Assembly (NCBI GenBank): GCA_037349105.1
Contig: JAYJMM010000009.1
Span: forward strand, 1,054,001 to 1,118,000
From: Limnomonas spitsbergensis
Lineage: Eukaryota > Chlorophyta > Chlorophyceae > Chlamydomonadales
Direction: 5' to 3'
DNA length: 64,000 bases
The position numbers and the translations under genes were made by a program. The notes under the pieces are model-generated. The model did no database searches, had not been told where the DNA came from, and saw nothing but the letters and a program-made list of their open reading frames with translations. Positions 33,701 to 44,800 of this stretch are shown piece after piece (position 1 is the first letter of the stretch; every line of letters begins with the position of its first letter).

Positions 33701-34122
33701 CCGCTGCTGCTGATGGTGTCGTTGCCCCTTCTGCGGCTGCTGGTGGAGAGGCTTCTGCTGCTGTTTGCGTGACAGCCGCTCCTCCCGGCGCCGTTCTCGA
33801 CGGCATGCATGCTGCTGATTCTGCTGCTGCCGCACATGCTGCCGCTGCTGTTTCTGCTGTCGATGTTGCTGCTGCTGCTGGCGGTGCTGCATGAGCTACT
33901 CGCGTTCATGCTGCTCCTTCTGCTGCTGCAGCTGCTGTTGCCTCGGTCCTTGCCAAAGCTGCTCCTGTGGTCCACCAGTGTTGCATGAGTAGCTGCTTGG
34001 GCATCTCGGTATTTATAACGTGTCTGTGACGGCACCAAAGTCAGAAGCCGGGGGCTGCGCGTGAAAGCACGGGCCGGGGAAGACCGGGTGCAGATTCGGC
34101 TGAGCAGTCGGGTGGGGATCAT
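24755..34122 (-). CDS. mnmA: tRNA-specific 2-thiouridylase MnmA/TRMU, 739 aa, with polyQ insertion
   Basis: ATP-dependent enzyme that thiolates wobble uridine 34 of Glu, Gln and Lys tRNAs, in eukaryotes in mitochondria or plastids. Exons (minus): 34122-33404, 32242-32110, 31007-30942, 29711-29567, 28941-28484, 27894-27817, 27098-26947, 26021-25868, 25069-24755; all phases match. Residues 1-239 are a basic leader and a Ser/Asn-rich tract (exon 1 less certain). The PP-loop SGGVDSS is at 255-261, [11 protein letters not shown] near 290-300, TPNPDMLC with catalytic Cys348, SGHYAR near 374-379, [21 protein letters not shown] with catalytic Cys530, [35 protein letters not shown], and the C-terminal [16 protein letters not shown]. 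About 82 Gln-rich residues (384-465) interrupt the enzyme between the two cysteine blocks, where most homologues have a short loop. Intron 2 uses a GC donor (CCAG|GCGAGT). The gene diverges from the Sfi1-like gene. Confidence 0.93.
25070..25335 (-). repeat. Five copies of mnmA exon 9's 5' end
   Basis: On the minus strand each copy reads CCCTGCAG then GTTCGTCACGGGGCTGCCAT (or GTTCGGCACGG..), the acceptor and first ~20 nt of exon 25069-24755 (VRHGAAI). Copies alternate with GGTTTAGGGTTAAGG. Confidence 0.88.
25338..25440 (-). repeat. Dispersed repeat family A, copy 3 (inverted)
   Basis: Reads AATGACGTTACACCTCTGG at its left end and GGGCGCCCAACTTTTC further in; reverse complement of the 24.5 kb copy. 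Confidence 0.6.
25553..25690. repeat. ~50-bp TTTATGGTTCAGTGATTCAG repeat
   Basis: Three imperfect units in mnmA intron 8. Confidence 0.6.
26022..26790 (-). repeat. Two copies of mnmA exon 8's 5' end in a GGCGGGGAGGTAAGGA array
   Basis: Copies at 26130-26175 and 26455-26503 match the first ~36 nt of exon 26021-25868 (minus: [16 protein letters not shown]; the first has CYVVRKD.. variant bases). About 25 units of GGCGGGGAGGTAAGGA surround them. Confidence 0.8.
27100..27510 (-). repeat. Two copies of mnmA exon 7's 5' end plus GGTGTGAAT repeats
   Basis: Segments 27195-27268 and 27355-27432 repeat the acceptor and ~70 nt of exon 27098-26947 (minus: [20 protein letters not shown]; the second is more diverged). 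They are separated by GGTGTGAATTAGGTGTGAA-type repeats. Confidence 0.85.
27600..27812 (-). repeat. Three copies of mnmA exon 6's 3' end and donor
   Basis: Plus-strand units AGCCCAAATCCTACCTTTCC and diverged forms near 27610, 27675 and 27735 repeat the donor flank of exon 27894-27817 (..GGGAAAG|GTAGGATTTGGGCT on the minus strand). Confidence 0.75.
28255..28355 (+). repeat. Dispersed repeat family D, copy 2
   Basis: Well-preserved: GGCTTCGGCCAAGGCTGCGC, then TGTTTCCTTAA, ACGCCCCTCACGGGGCGTAG and a CTTTCTTTT tail. The CCCC..GGGG block is a short inverted repeat. Confidence 0.65.
28942..29340 (-). repeat. Two near-identical 154-bp copies plus a diverged third of mnmA exon 5's 5' flank
   Basis: The unit from about 28916 recurs at 29070 almost base for base and more loosely from 29224. 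Each copy has the acceptor and first ~25 nt of exon 28941-28484 (minus: CACCCAG then GTGCCTTCTACGATTATCTC) and an upstream TTGCATCCCTGTTGCTTCTC stretch. Confidence 0.9.
29400..29560. repeat. CTTGATCTACA minisatellite
   Basis: About ten 11-14-bp CACTTGATC(T/C)ACA units in mnmA intron 4, directly after the exon 4 donor. Confidence 0.75.
29715..30440 (-). repeat. Three to four copies of mnmA exon 4's 5' end
   Basis: Copies near 29895-29945, 30148-30210 and 30368-30425 match the start of exon 29711-29567 (minus: [16 protein letters not shown], or [14 protein letters not shown]). They are separated by GGGGGAGGGG and CACACCTGACA repeats. Family C copy 2 lies at 30073-30143. Confidence 0.82.
30073..30143 (+). 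repeat. Dispersed repeat family C, copy 2
   Basis: CTGAGGCGTGGATTAAGTAA then TTCGGCCGTAGCACTAGGTG; about 85% like 9593-9655 by eye. Confidence 0.6.
30510..30940 (-). repeat. CCACACCTTC array with copies of mnmA exon 3's donor side
   Basis: Repeated CCCACACCTTCCTCACAC-like units; TTTGCGTACTCTAGATCCTC near 30847 and shorter TGCGTACTC pieces copy the end of exon 31007-30942. Confidence 0.7.
31025..31870. repeat. mnmA intron 2, low-order repeats
   Basis: GGGTTTAGGGTTCAGGG-like tract (31020-31140), repeated GTGTGATGTCACGTGTCC blocks (31270-31420), and three copies of CCTCAAGGACTCAGTTGACC with CCCTAAACCC (31450-31690). No exon recognised. Confidence 0.55.
31922..32109 (-). repeat. ~Eight copies of mnmA exon 2's GC splice donor
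   Basis: Units of about 21-24 bp such as AACTCGCCTGGAACCAGATC repeat the end of exon 32242-32110 (minus: AGATCTGGTTCCAG|GCGAGT). Several copies read AAGTGAGT or CAGGTGAATT instead, so the array mixes GC and GT donors. Confidence 0.88.
32243..32605 (-). repeat. Two copies of mnmA exon 2's 5' end (PP-loop exon)
   Basis: Copies at about 32350-32402 and 32548-32602 duplicate the acceptor and first ~55 nt (minus: [17 protein letters not shown]; [12 protein letters not shown] in the second) of exon 32242-32110. Confidence 0.85.
32665..33200. repeat. 78-bp tandem array in mnmA intron 1
   Basis: Seven units of 78 bp contain CAGCTACAATTCAGCTACAC, CACGGCCTGCAGCTGTGTGT and CCTGGAGCAGCACCGCCC. The 78-bp length keeps a plus-strand frame open. 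The GTAGCTGAATTGTAGCTGA core is shared with arrays elsewhere. Confidence 0.9.
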
Positions 34123-35824
34123 GACTGCCTCAGCTCTGCCCTAGGCCATGCAACGACGGTGCAAAAATCACGGAGAGCTGGAAAAGTTGTGCGGTAGAGG
34201 AGGAATATGTGTCAGCGGTAGAAGGGTAGCTGTTTATATCGAACGCGGATCTAGCTGACCTCGGTCTACGGACTCAGCTATGCTTAAAACGACGCAGTTA
34301 TCATGAATAAAAAATAATCCTAGTCTCTGACGCTTGGAGTTGTATATGCCGCCACGGCCACAGCTCCCATGCGGCCTGTTGCTGCATACGAGCTCGGTTG
34401 CGTACGGCATGTGGTCGGTTGTGTTGTCCCACCCCGGGCTGCATAGACTGCCATGTCATACCACTCGCCGCGAAGCTATGTAGGTTGCACTCACATGATT
34501 ATGAATACCGTATCTCGATCCCTCTACTGAGCTTGACCCTGGGTGTGGAGCGGGGCGCGAATTTCAAAACAGGTGAGACGGTGCCCTGTAGGGGATTCGA
34601 TTGTCCCGCACGAGCAACCGCTTTATCAATCAAGTGCAATGCGACCTAGTTATTTTTTGATTGAATTCACCTGTAAACCTTCAAGCGGCCAATCTCTGAA
34701 TTCACGCTAGGCTGACCAACCTTCTGCGTCACTTCTCCATCCGAACCAGACGCTAGCAGCTGATCAGAAAAACGAAGCTTAACCCGTATGAACTCATTAG
34801 CGACATATCAGTCCATGCATGCATGCCAGTCACCTGACAATACATGGCACCATGCAACCATACCGGTATGGTCCATACTCACTAGGGTGCATTCCAGTCA
34901 CCTGACCATACATGGCATATGGCAACCATACGGTATGGTTCATACTCACTAGGGTGCACACCAGTCACCCGACCATACATGGCATCATGCAACCATACCG
35001 GTATGGTCCATACTCACTTAGGTGCATACCAGTCACCTGACAATACATGGCACCATGCAACCATACCGGTATGGTCCATACTCACTAAGGTGCACACCAG
35101 TCACCTGACCATACATGGCATCATGCAACCATACCGGTATAGTCCATACTCACTAAGGTGCACACCAGTCACCTGACCATACATGGCATCATGCAACCAT
35201 ACCGGTATGGTCCATACTCACTAGGGTGCATACCAGTCACCTGACCATACATGGCATCATGCAACCATACCGGTATGGTCCATACTCACTAAGGTGCACA
35301 CCAGTCACCTGACCATACATGGCATCATGCAACCATACCGGTATGGTCCATACTCACTAAGGTGCATACCAGTCACCTGACCATGGCATCATGCAACCAT
35401 ACCGGTATGGTCCATACTCACTAGGGTGCATTCCAGTCACCTGACCATACATGGCATCATGCAACCATACCGGTATGGTCCATACTCACTAGGGTGCATA
35501 CCAGTCACCTGACCATACATGGCATCATGCAACCATACCAGTATAGTCCATACTCACTAAGGTGCACACCAGTCACCTGATCATACATGGCATCATGCAA
35601 CCATACCGGTATGGTCCATACTCACTAGGGTGCATTCCAGTCACCTGACAATACATGGCACAAGGCAACCATACGGTATGGTTCATACTCACTAGGGTGC
35701 ATTCCAGTCACCTGACAATACATGGCACAAGGCAACCATACGGTATGGTCCATACTCACTAGGGTGCATGCTGTGCCCAGGCGCCGCGACAGCCTCCCTA
35801 CCATGACCTGACTCAGCACAACCC
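34123..35824. promoter_or_regulatory. Divergent intergenic region between mnmA and the giant gene
   Basis: Contains both presumed promoters. 34123-34820 shows no recognised element; 34823-35768 is the 68-bp palindrome-bearing array. No TATA box stands out. Confidence 0.5.
34823..35768. repeat. 68-bp tandem array with CCATACCGGTATGG palindrome
   Basis: About 14 units contain CATGCAACCATACCGGTATG, GTCCATACTCACTA(A/G)GGTGCA and CCAGTCACCTGACCATACAT. The 14-bp CCATACCGGTATGG is a perfect palindrome kept in most units; three units lose two bases of it (CCATACGGTATGG). Confidence 0.9.
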
Positions 35825-38800
35825 ATGAGCCGCGCCATGCGCGGCTGCGCGCACGCACCTGGCAGCGCCTCCCCTTCGAACGGACCGGCGGGCGCTCCGC
35901 CACACACAGAGCCTGCAGGGCTAGCACACGGCCTTGCAATGAGCGACTGGCTTGCGGCGGACAATCCGTCTCGCTCAGCACCACTGCAACAAGACTCTGC
36001 GGCGCCTGCACCCAGTGCCCCACACGCCGCGCTGCGGGGGGGCGGGGGTAGCCCTCAGCTCCTGAGCCTGAAGGCCCTGCGCCTCAGGATGGTGACTCAG
36101 CGCATGAAGCCGGAGGTGGGGGGCGGACCCTCTCTTCTAGACATGCCACATGCATCAAGGCCCACAGCAGCAGCAACATCTGCAACAGGGAACCCCAATC
36201 GGGTAGCACCTGTAAGCGCAACAGAATGGAGCGGTACAAAATCTGCAACAGGGACCCCGAGCCGGGTGGTACCTTCAAGCGCAACAGGGTGGAGTGCTGC
36301 AACATCTGCAACAACAGGTTTGGCCAGCCGGAGTACAATGCGGATCGCAGCCAGCGCTCGGCAGGTAACCTACCGGGCAGGAGAGCAGTACAATCTACGG
36401 CCAGCCAGCAGTACGGGCCGTACCGCTGCGTCAGCCAGCGGTACGGCCCGTACCGTGGCGCCTGCCAGTAATATGGCCCGTGAAGCAGGAAGAGTGGGAG
36501 AGTCTTTGACTGTGCGGCAGTCCTCTCAGGGTCAGGTGCCTGCCCCTCGACCCTTGCTTGTGAAGACACCGTACAGCCCGGCCACAGGAGGGCCTGCCAT
36601 GGGAGGGCCTGCCACAGGTGGGCTTGTCACGGCGGGGCCTGCCGGCACGCCCGGCGGTCACCGGCATGCCTCTGTTCCTCATGCGCCTGCTGCCTTCTCC
36701 ACAGGAGGGCCTGCCATGGGAGGGCCTGCCACAGGTGGGCTTGTCACGGGGGGGCCTGCCGGCACGCCCGGCGGTCACCGGCATCACCCGGCGGCAACGC
36801 CGCCTGCCTCCGTTCCTCCTGCGCCTGCTGCCGCCTCCATAGTCCCACTTTCTTCTGCTTTAAGAGGCGGAGTATCCGGGCTGCGGTCTTGGAATATTGC
36901 GCCTGCCGCAGCTTCTGCATCTGCTGCCGCTGCCGCTGCCGCTGATGCTGCTGCTTCTGCTGCAACTGCCGCTGCCGCTGCTTCTGTCTCCGGCTCGGAT
37001 GCCTCTTCAGCGGGTGGCCGGCCCAAGACAGATGCTGACAGCAGGTCAGTAGGCAGCCAGGCAGAGCCTGGAAGGAAGGTGGCAGGCGGTTGGCAGCCTG
37101 GCAGCTGGGTGCCAGGTGGTGTGGCGCAGCGGCGCAGCACATCGGCCGGGAGGTAGGTCCTTTGGCTTGAATACTACAGGGAGGCAAATTTATTATCCCT
37201 GTGCCTTTCCAATGTCAAATCCTATGAAAAATGCAAACCGGCCCTTAACCTTACACATGAAGCCTAGTTTAGGGTCTAAACCCTAAACCCTTAACCTAAC
37301 ACATTAAGCCTGGTTAATGTTTTATATTTATGCTCACAATTAAAATTGTTTGGGGGTGAGGGTTCTGTTTGAGGGTTATTTAGATAGTCATTATTTGGGG
37401 TGAGGGATTGGGATCGGGCTTGCGGTACTGACATCAAGCGAATTTCGATACCGAGGGAACGGATTGAAAAAGGAAATCTGTCTTAAGGGTAACAATGACA
37501 ATTGATTTTGCCCTGAGGGCAGCATTAAAAGAATTGAACATTTAAAACTGAGGGAAGGCAAATTAAATATTCGGTATTATAACCTGCACATCTGGCACCA
37601 TGACACGGATTTATATGATATGCCTCATGCTATGTTCCATTTCCCTGAGTTCACTTGCACCATTCCCTAATTCCCACGCCCTGCGCCCCATGCCCATGCC
37701 CATGCGCCATGCCCCATGCGCCATGCCCCTTGCCCCATGCCCATGCCCCATGCCCATGCCCCATGCCCATGCCCCATGCCCATGCCCCATATGCCCTGCC
37801 CCAGACTCCGTGCACCATGCGTGGTGTCCCATGCCCTGCAACCCATGCGCCATGCGCCCATGCCCCATGCCATAATCCCCTTGTTTTATGCCCCATGCCC
37901 CATGCTTCAGGCCCCATGACCCACGCGACATGCCCCATGCGTGATACACCATGCTGCATGTGCTATGCCCCATGCGTGATACACCATGCTGCATGTGCTA
38001 TGCCCCATGCGTGATACACCATGCTGCATGTGCTATGCCCCATGCGTGATACACCATGCTGCATGTGCTATGCCCCATGCGTGATACACCATGCTGCATG
38101 TGCTATGCCCCATGCGTGATACACCATGCTGCATTTTCTATGCCCCATGCACTTTGCAGGCAAGTTGACTGTAAGCCAGCTGTGGCAGCCTCAGCTTCAG
38201 AAAGCGTTATGCCCCATGCGTCATGCCCCATGCCCCATTGCTCCTGCCCCATAGGCCATGCTCCATGCCCCATACACCATGCACCATTGCTCCTGCCCCA
38301 TACGCCATGCCCCATGACCCATGCACCATGCACAATTGCTCCTGCCCCATACGCCATGCTCCATGCCCCATGACCCATGCACCATGCACCATTGCTCTTG
38401 CCCCATACGACATGCTCCATGCCCCATGACCCATGCACCATGCACCATTGCTCCTGCCCCATACGCCATGCCCCATGTGCGATACGCCATGCCACATGCA
38501 CTGTGCAGGCAAGTTGACCGAAAGCGAGGCGTGGCAGCCTCCGCTTCCGACACTCCCAGCCTGTTATCATCATCAGGAGGGTGGGCTGGCAATGGATCAG
38601 GCGGTACGCACCAGCAACAGGAGCCGCTGCAACAGGGGCGGCAGCATCAGGAGGTGCAACCCGATGAACAGTTGCAGGGGCGATCAGCATCACATCTCGA
38701 GGCAAAAGGAAGCCTTCAAGGCGATCAGAGCCTTGAGCCTAAGAGTAACTGGCTGCGACTACAGGAGCTGCCGCAGCAGGAGGGGCGGCTGCAACATATG

Positions 38801-41800
38801 CATCACCAACAGCAGCAGCAGCAGCAGGGGCAGCGACAGCAGCATGAGCAACAGCAACACCAGCAGCAGATGGGGCAGCGGCAACAGCATCAGCAACAGC
38901 GACGACAGCAGCAGTGGCTGCAAGAGCAGCAGCATGGGAGACATACGCAGCTGGAGCGGGAGCAGCGTCTGCATCAGCGACAAGAACCACGGCTGCAGCA
39001 GCTGCAACGACAGCAACAACATGTGCAACAACAGACGGCAGCAGATGACCGACAGCTTTCCACAGACCTGCTGTCACAACAGGTCTGTGTTCCCAGACCT
39101 GACGTGGACAACCCGACAGTACCGTACGATGTACCACTGCAGACAGAACGGTATGTACCGCATGTACCGCTTATCGTACCGCATGTACGGACCCAGACAT
39201 GGACTGAGAATAGTTTGGAAGCCCTGCCGAGAGATGGCGGAGCTGCTGTTGCCGCTGCGGATACTGATTGGGGCGGCCAAGAGCAACAGCAGCGGAAACA
39301 AGAGCAGCAACAACAGCAGCAACAGCGACAGCAGCAGCAACAGGGCCACCAGCAGCAGCATGGGGTGCTTCCGATGGCGGTGCAGCAGGAGCAGCGGATG
39401 CAGTGGCAGCAGTGGCAGCAACAAGAAGACCAACCTCTGCAACACCGGTACAACATGCAACAACAGAAGCAACACACGCAACCAACGCAACAGTCGCAGC
39501 AGCAGCAGGTACCGCTTGGCATGCCATGTTACTCTGATCGCGATGCAGCTGCGGCGGCTGCCCTGCTAATGGACGCAATGTCCATAGGCTTCGATTTCTC
39601 GCCGCCATCACCGCTACAACAGCAACAACAGCAACATCAGCAGCAGCTGCAAGATCAATCGCAATCTCCAGAATCGGACCCGGGCCGGCAACAACTGCAG
39701 CTGCAACAGTTGCAGCAGCAGCGACAGCAGCAGCAGCAATTGCAACAGCAGGGACAGCAACAGCAACAATCGCAGCTGCAGCAGCAGCAACAACTGCAAC
39801 AGTTGCAGCAGAAGCGACAGCAGCAGCATCCAAAGGACTGTCAGCAAGGGTGGGATTTCGACAAACAACAGCGACAGCTGGCGGAGGAGCCACAGCAACA
39901 AGATGAGGAGCAACAGGAGCAACAGCAGCAACAGCAACATCTGGCAGGTCAGCAACACCATGAAGAATGGGAATGGGATCAACAGAGGTTGCAGCTTTTT
40001 GGACATGTACAACAGCAACACCAGCAACAGGAGGAGCAACAGGAATGGGAGCGCCAGCGGCAACAGCAGCAGCAACAACAGCAGCAGCAACACCAGGGTG
40101 AGCAGCAGCAGCTACATGACAGGCAGCAGCAGGAGCCGCCGCTGGAGCAACAACTGGAGTGGGAGCGCCAGCAGCAACAACAGCAACAACAGCAACAACA
40201 GCAGCAACAGCATCTGCAACAGGGCCACCTGCCGCTTATCCTCGGAGGCCTGAATGTGGATGAATGGTTGCTCGAAATGGAGCAGGGACAGCAGCAGCAA
40301 CAGCAGGAGCAACAGGAACACCATACGCAACAACAGCAGGAACAACAGCAGCCATATCAGCATCAGCAACAACAGTTGCAGGAACAACAGCAGCTGCATC
40401 AGCAGCAGTTGCAGGATCAACAGCAGCAGAGGCAGCAGCTTGGTTTGCCTGAAGGCCATGCCTTCCCCCAGGATTCTTGGCCCCCCCCGGGCTGCTCATT
40501 GCGCACCCATGGGCAACCGTTGGGACTGGAGCCAGAGCTTGGGCTACAGCCGCCTACATGGCAGCCGGAAATTCGGTTGGCGCAGTTGTGGCAGCCGGAA
40601 GTTCGGTTGGAGCAGTTGTGGCAGTTTGCCATCACGCATGACATGGATGCTGTGCTGATCAGGTAATATACGGTCGTAGTACCTTCCCGTAATACAGTCG
40701 GAGGACCCCCCCGGAAATAAACGTGGGAGATAATACTGTGCTGGTGCTGGTGCTGGCGCTGGCGCTGGCGCTGGCGCTGGCGCTGGCGCTGGCGCTGGCT
40801 CTGGCGCTGGTGCTGGTGCTGGTGCAGGTGCTGGCGCTGGCGCTGGCGCTGGCGCTGGTGCTGGTGCTGGTGCTGGCGCTGGCTCTGGCGCTGGCGCTGG
40901 GGCTGGGGCTGGCGCTGGCGCTGGGGCTGGGGCTGGGGCTGGGGCTGGCGCCAGCGCCAGCGCCACATAGAGAGAGAAAAACGCTACGCCCCGTGGCGCT
41001 GGCGCCAGCGCCAGCGCCACACAGAGAGAGAAAGAAAGCTACGCCACGTGACTCCGTGAGGGGCGTGAGAGTTAAGGAAGCAGTGCAGCCTGGGCCGAAG
41101 GCACATCCGCGAGGTTACCCTTACCACAGAGAGACATAAGGAACATACCTAACATACCTAACATACCTAACATACCTAACATACCTAACATGCCTAACAC
41201 CCAACCATGCCAATAACTTCTTAACCCCTGAATGCTTTGGAGAAAAATACCTAACACACCGGTACCTAACATACCTAACATACCCAACATACCTAACATA
41301 CCTAACATACCTAACATACCCAACATACCTAACATACCTAACATACCTAACATACCCAACATACCTAACATACCTAACATACCCAACATACCTAACATAC
41401 CTAACATACCTAACATACCCAACATACCTAACATACCTAACATACCTAACATACCTAACACACCCAACATACCTAACATACCCAACATACCTAACATACC
41501 CAACATACCTAACATACCTAACATACCTAACATACCCAACATACCTAACATACCTAACATACCCAACATACCTAACATACCTAACATACCCAACATACCT
41601 AACATACCTAACATACCCAACAGACCTAACATACCTAACATACCCAACATACCTAACATACCTAACATACCTAACACACCCAACAAACCTAACATACCCA
41701 ACATACCTAACATACCTAACATATCTAACATATCTAACATACCTAGCCATGTAGCCACCAGTTCGGCCGTAGCACTGGGTGGGCTACCTTGATCGGCTTC

Positions 41801-44800
41801 CTTATCGTATGACCCTCGGCGGGTTTTCTCTGGATGTATTCCCTTTCATGTACCTGTGGCAGGTGTAGGGTTAAAAACTTAAAAAACCTCAACCCTAAAC
41901 CCTTAACCCACCCACTTTCTAAACCCTAAACCCTAAACCTGTGGCAGGTTCACGAGGGCGTGGCACGCTTGGTCAGTCTGGGCGGCGGCGCAGCGGGCTA
42001 CAGGATGCGCGGCGCTCACATCCGCCTGGCTCAGGTGCACCTAAGCCCGGTTAGGTCTGGTGCAGAGGTGGTCTAACTGGTTGGGTGTGGGGAGGGGATA
42101 ATGGGGGTTGAGTGATAAGGATGCGCGGCGCTCATACCCGCCTGGCTCAGGTGCACCTAAGCCCGGTTAGGTCTGGTGCAGAGGTGGTCTCATTGGTTGG
42201 GTGTGGGGAGGGGTTAGTGGTGGTTGAGTGATAAGGATGCGCGGCGCGCATATCCGCTTGGCCCAGGTGCACCTAAGTTAGGGATGGGTTAGTGGGGGTT
42301 GACTTATAAGGATCCTGAGCGAGTGGCTGGCCCTGGAGTACGTCCTAAGATTGGGTCCTGCTGATCCTGCCCTTGTTTCCGCTGATCCTGCCCTGATTGT
42401 CCTGCTGATCCTGCCCTTAGTCCCGCTGATCCTGTCCTGATTGTCCTGCTGATCCTGCCTTTGGTCCAGCTGATCCTGCCCTTTGGTCCTGCTGATCCAG
42501 TCCTGAGTGTCAAGCTCATTCTTCCCTTGTTCCCGCTGCTCCTCCAAGGATGATCCACGGCCAAATCCCTTCTGATCCTGCTGATCCTGCTGATTCTGCT
42601 GATCCTCGCAGGAGGATCCTGGGCGAGTGGCAGGCCCTATATGCCACGCACACTGTGTTGGAAGGTCCAATTGTACTCCTCCTACCCTGCTGATTCAGCT
42701 GATCCTGCTGATCCTGCTGATCCTGCTGAGTCTGCTGATCCTCGCAGGATGATCCTGGGCGAGTGGCAGGCCCTAGGGGCCACGCGCTCCGAGGTGCTCG
42801 GCCTGGTGCTGGCTTATAATGCATTCAGACTCAGGAGGAAGGTGGGTTCAACGATGGCCGGGCGAGACCAAATTTAGCGATTGCCGGGCCAGACCAGACC
42901 AGACCAGACCAGACCAAATCACACCAGACTAGACTTGACAATTTCTGCACTACAACTAGTTTGTATAGGGTTTCGGGTTTACCTGTACCCCCCACCCACC
43001 CCAACCACCCACACCTAGGCGCGGGCCTACCACCCGCGCCTTTGTTTGCTGCCCCTGCCCCCCCCCCCCCCTTACCCCCCCCCCCCCCCCCCTACCCCTC
43101 TCCCCCCCAACCACCCTCGCCCCGGCTCAGGCCTACCACATGCGCCTTTGTTTGCTGCCCCTGGCCTCCAAAACCTCGCCCCCCCTACCCCTACCCCCCA
43201 CCCCCTACCCCCTACCCCTGCCCCCTACCCTCTACCCCCTACCCCCTACCCCCTACCCCCTACCCTCTACCCCCTACCCCCTACCCCCTACCCCCTACCC
43301 CCTACCCTCTACCCCCTACCCTCTACCCCCCACCCACCAACCACCCGCGCCCCGACGCGTGCACATTGCCCGCGCCTTTGTTTGCTGCACTTGGCCTTAC
43401 CGTATACATGCTTTGCCTTCCCTCATACCGGTAATGAAAGTTATTTGGGGTTGAGGGATCCATGAATACGTTGAGGATCGATTGTCCTGTTTTCAGTCAG
43501 CAATTCAGAGCTTTGATCAATAAATAATTTGCCATGAGTGCAGCATAAAAAGAAAACGTGTTTTCACACCCGAGGGAAGGCAAATCAAATCTACGGTATT
43601 TGACTTTCAGAAGGCTACATGCGTACATGCACCCTCTACATCCCCCAACCGACCCCACCCACCACCACCCACCCACTCCATCCCCGTCACTAACATACCG
43701 TCCGCACACCCTTCTGCCGCCCTCGACCTCTTCAAGCGTTTAGAAGGCTACAAGCGCACCTGCACCCCGTACACCCCACCCCCTCCACACCCCGGCGCGG
43801 GCATACCACCCACGCCTATGGTTGCTGCCCTCAACCTCATTAAGCTTTCAGAAGGCTGCATGAGCACATGCTTCCACTATTTCACCTCCCCTGTCCACAG
43901 TCCACACCCCTGCCCCTCACTCCCATCGCCTCACAAACCCTGTCCTTGCACTCCCTACCACCCCCCTCACATCCATGACCTACCACCCACTCCCTGTCCC
44001 TAAACCCTAAACCCCCAACCCTCAACCCACCCACTCCCTGTCCCTAAACCCTAAAACCACTCACTCCCCGCCCCTTAACCCTAACCCACTCACCCCCCGT
44101 CCCTAAACCCTAAACCTAAACCCACCCATTCCCTGTCCATAAACCCTAAACAAACTCACTCCCCGTACCTAAACCCTAACCCACTCCCCGTCACTGGCTT
44201 ACCACACACTGACATCCCCACACACACTGGTGTCTGCCCCTGCCCTCCTTAGGCGTTCAGAAGGCTGCACGTGCCCCCCTCCCCAAGCACCCCCCCCCCC
44301 CACACACACACACCATCCGATCTCTGTCACAGGCGTTCAGAAGGCTGCACGCGCACATGCACCCCGTACCCCCCACACCCATCCACCCACCCAACCCGTA
44401 CCCCCCCACCACCCACCATTCGAACCCGTCACAGGCTTTCAGGAAGCTGCACGCGCACATGGTCAATAAACGCCACAAGGCTTCGCTCCAGGTGCGAGCT
44501 GCGGTTGCGAATTTTGGTAGCCTGCCAAGTCTGGCTTTCTTATCCTGGGAAATGGGGTGATGGCAGGTTCCAGCTGCGCCGTACCGCAATCCTGGAAGCA
44601 GTACGCACGTGCACATGCTTAGTAAACGCCACAAGGCTTTGATCCAGGTGCGAGCTGCGGTTGCCGTGTGTCTTTTACGGCAAGAAAGATGCGCGCGGCA
44701 AGATTTATGTCTGTTGCAAGGTAGCTTGCGGTGCAAGCTGTGCTTGACGTATGTGACTTTTACAAGAGGGAAAACCGTACGCGAGCGGCAAGGCTTGCGA

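Noticed and set aside
38739..40499. Minus-strand Leu- and Ala-rich proteins opposite the Gln-rich exon
   Set aside because: Complement of CAG repeats; the plus-strand exon has matching splice phases at both ends.
41072..41792. Met-Leu-Gly, Tyr-Val-Arg and Asn-Ile-Pro repeat proteins
   Set aside because: Frames of a 9-bp minisatellite inside an intron of the giant gene.
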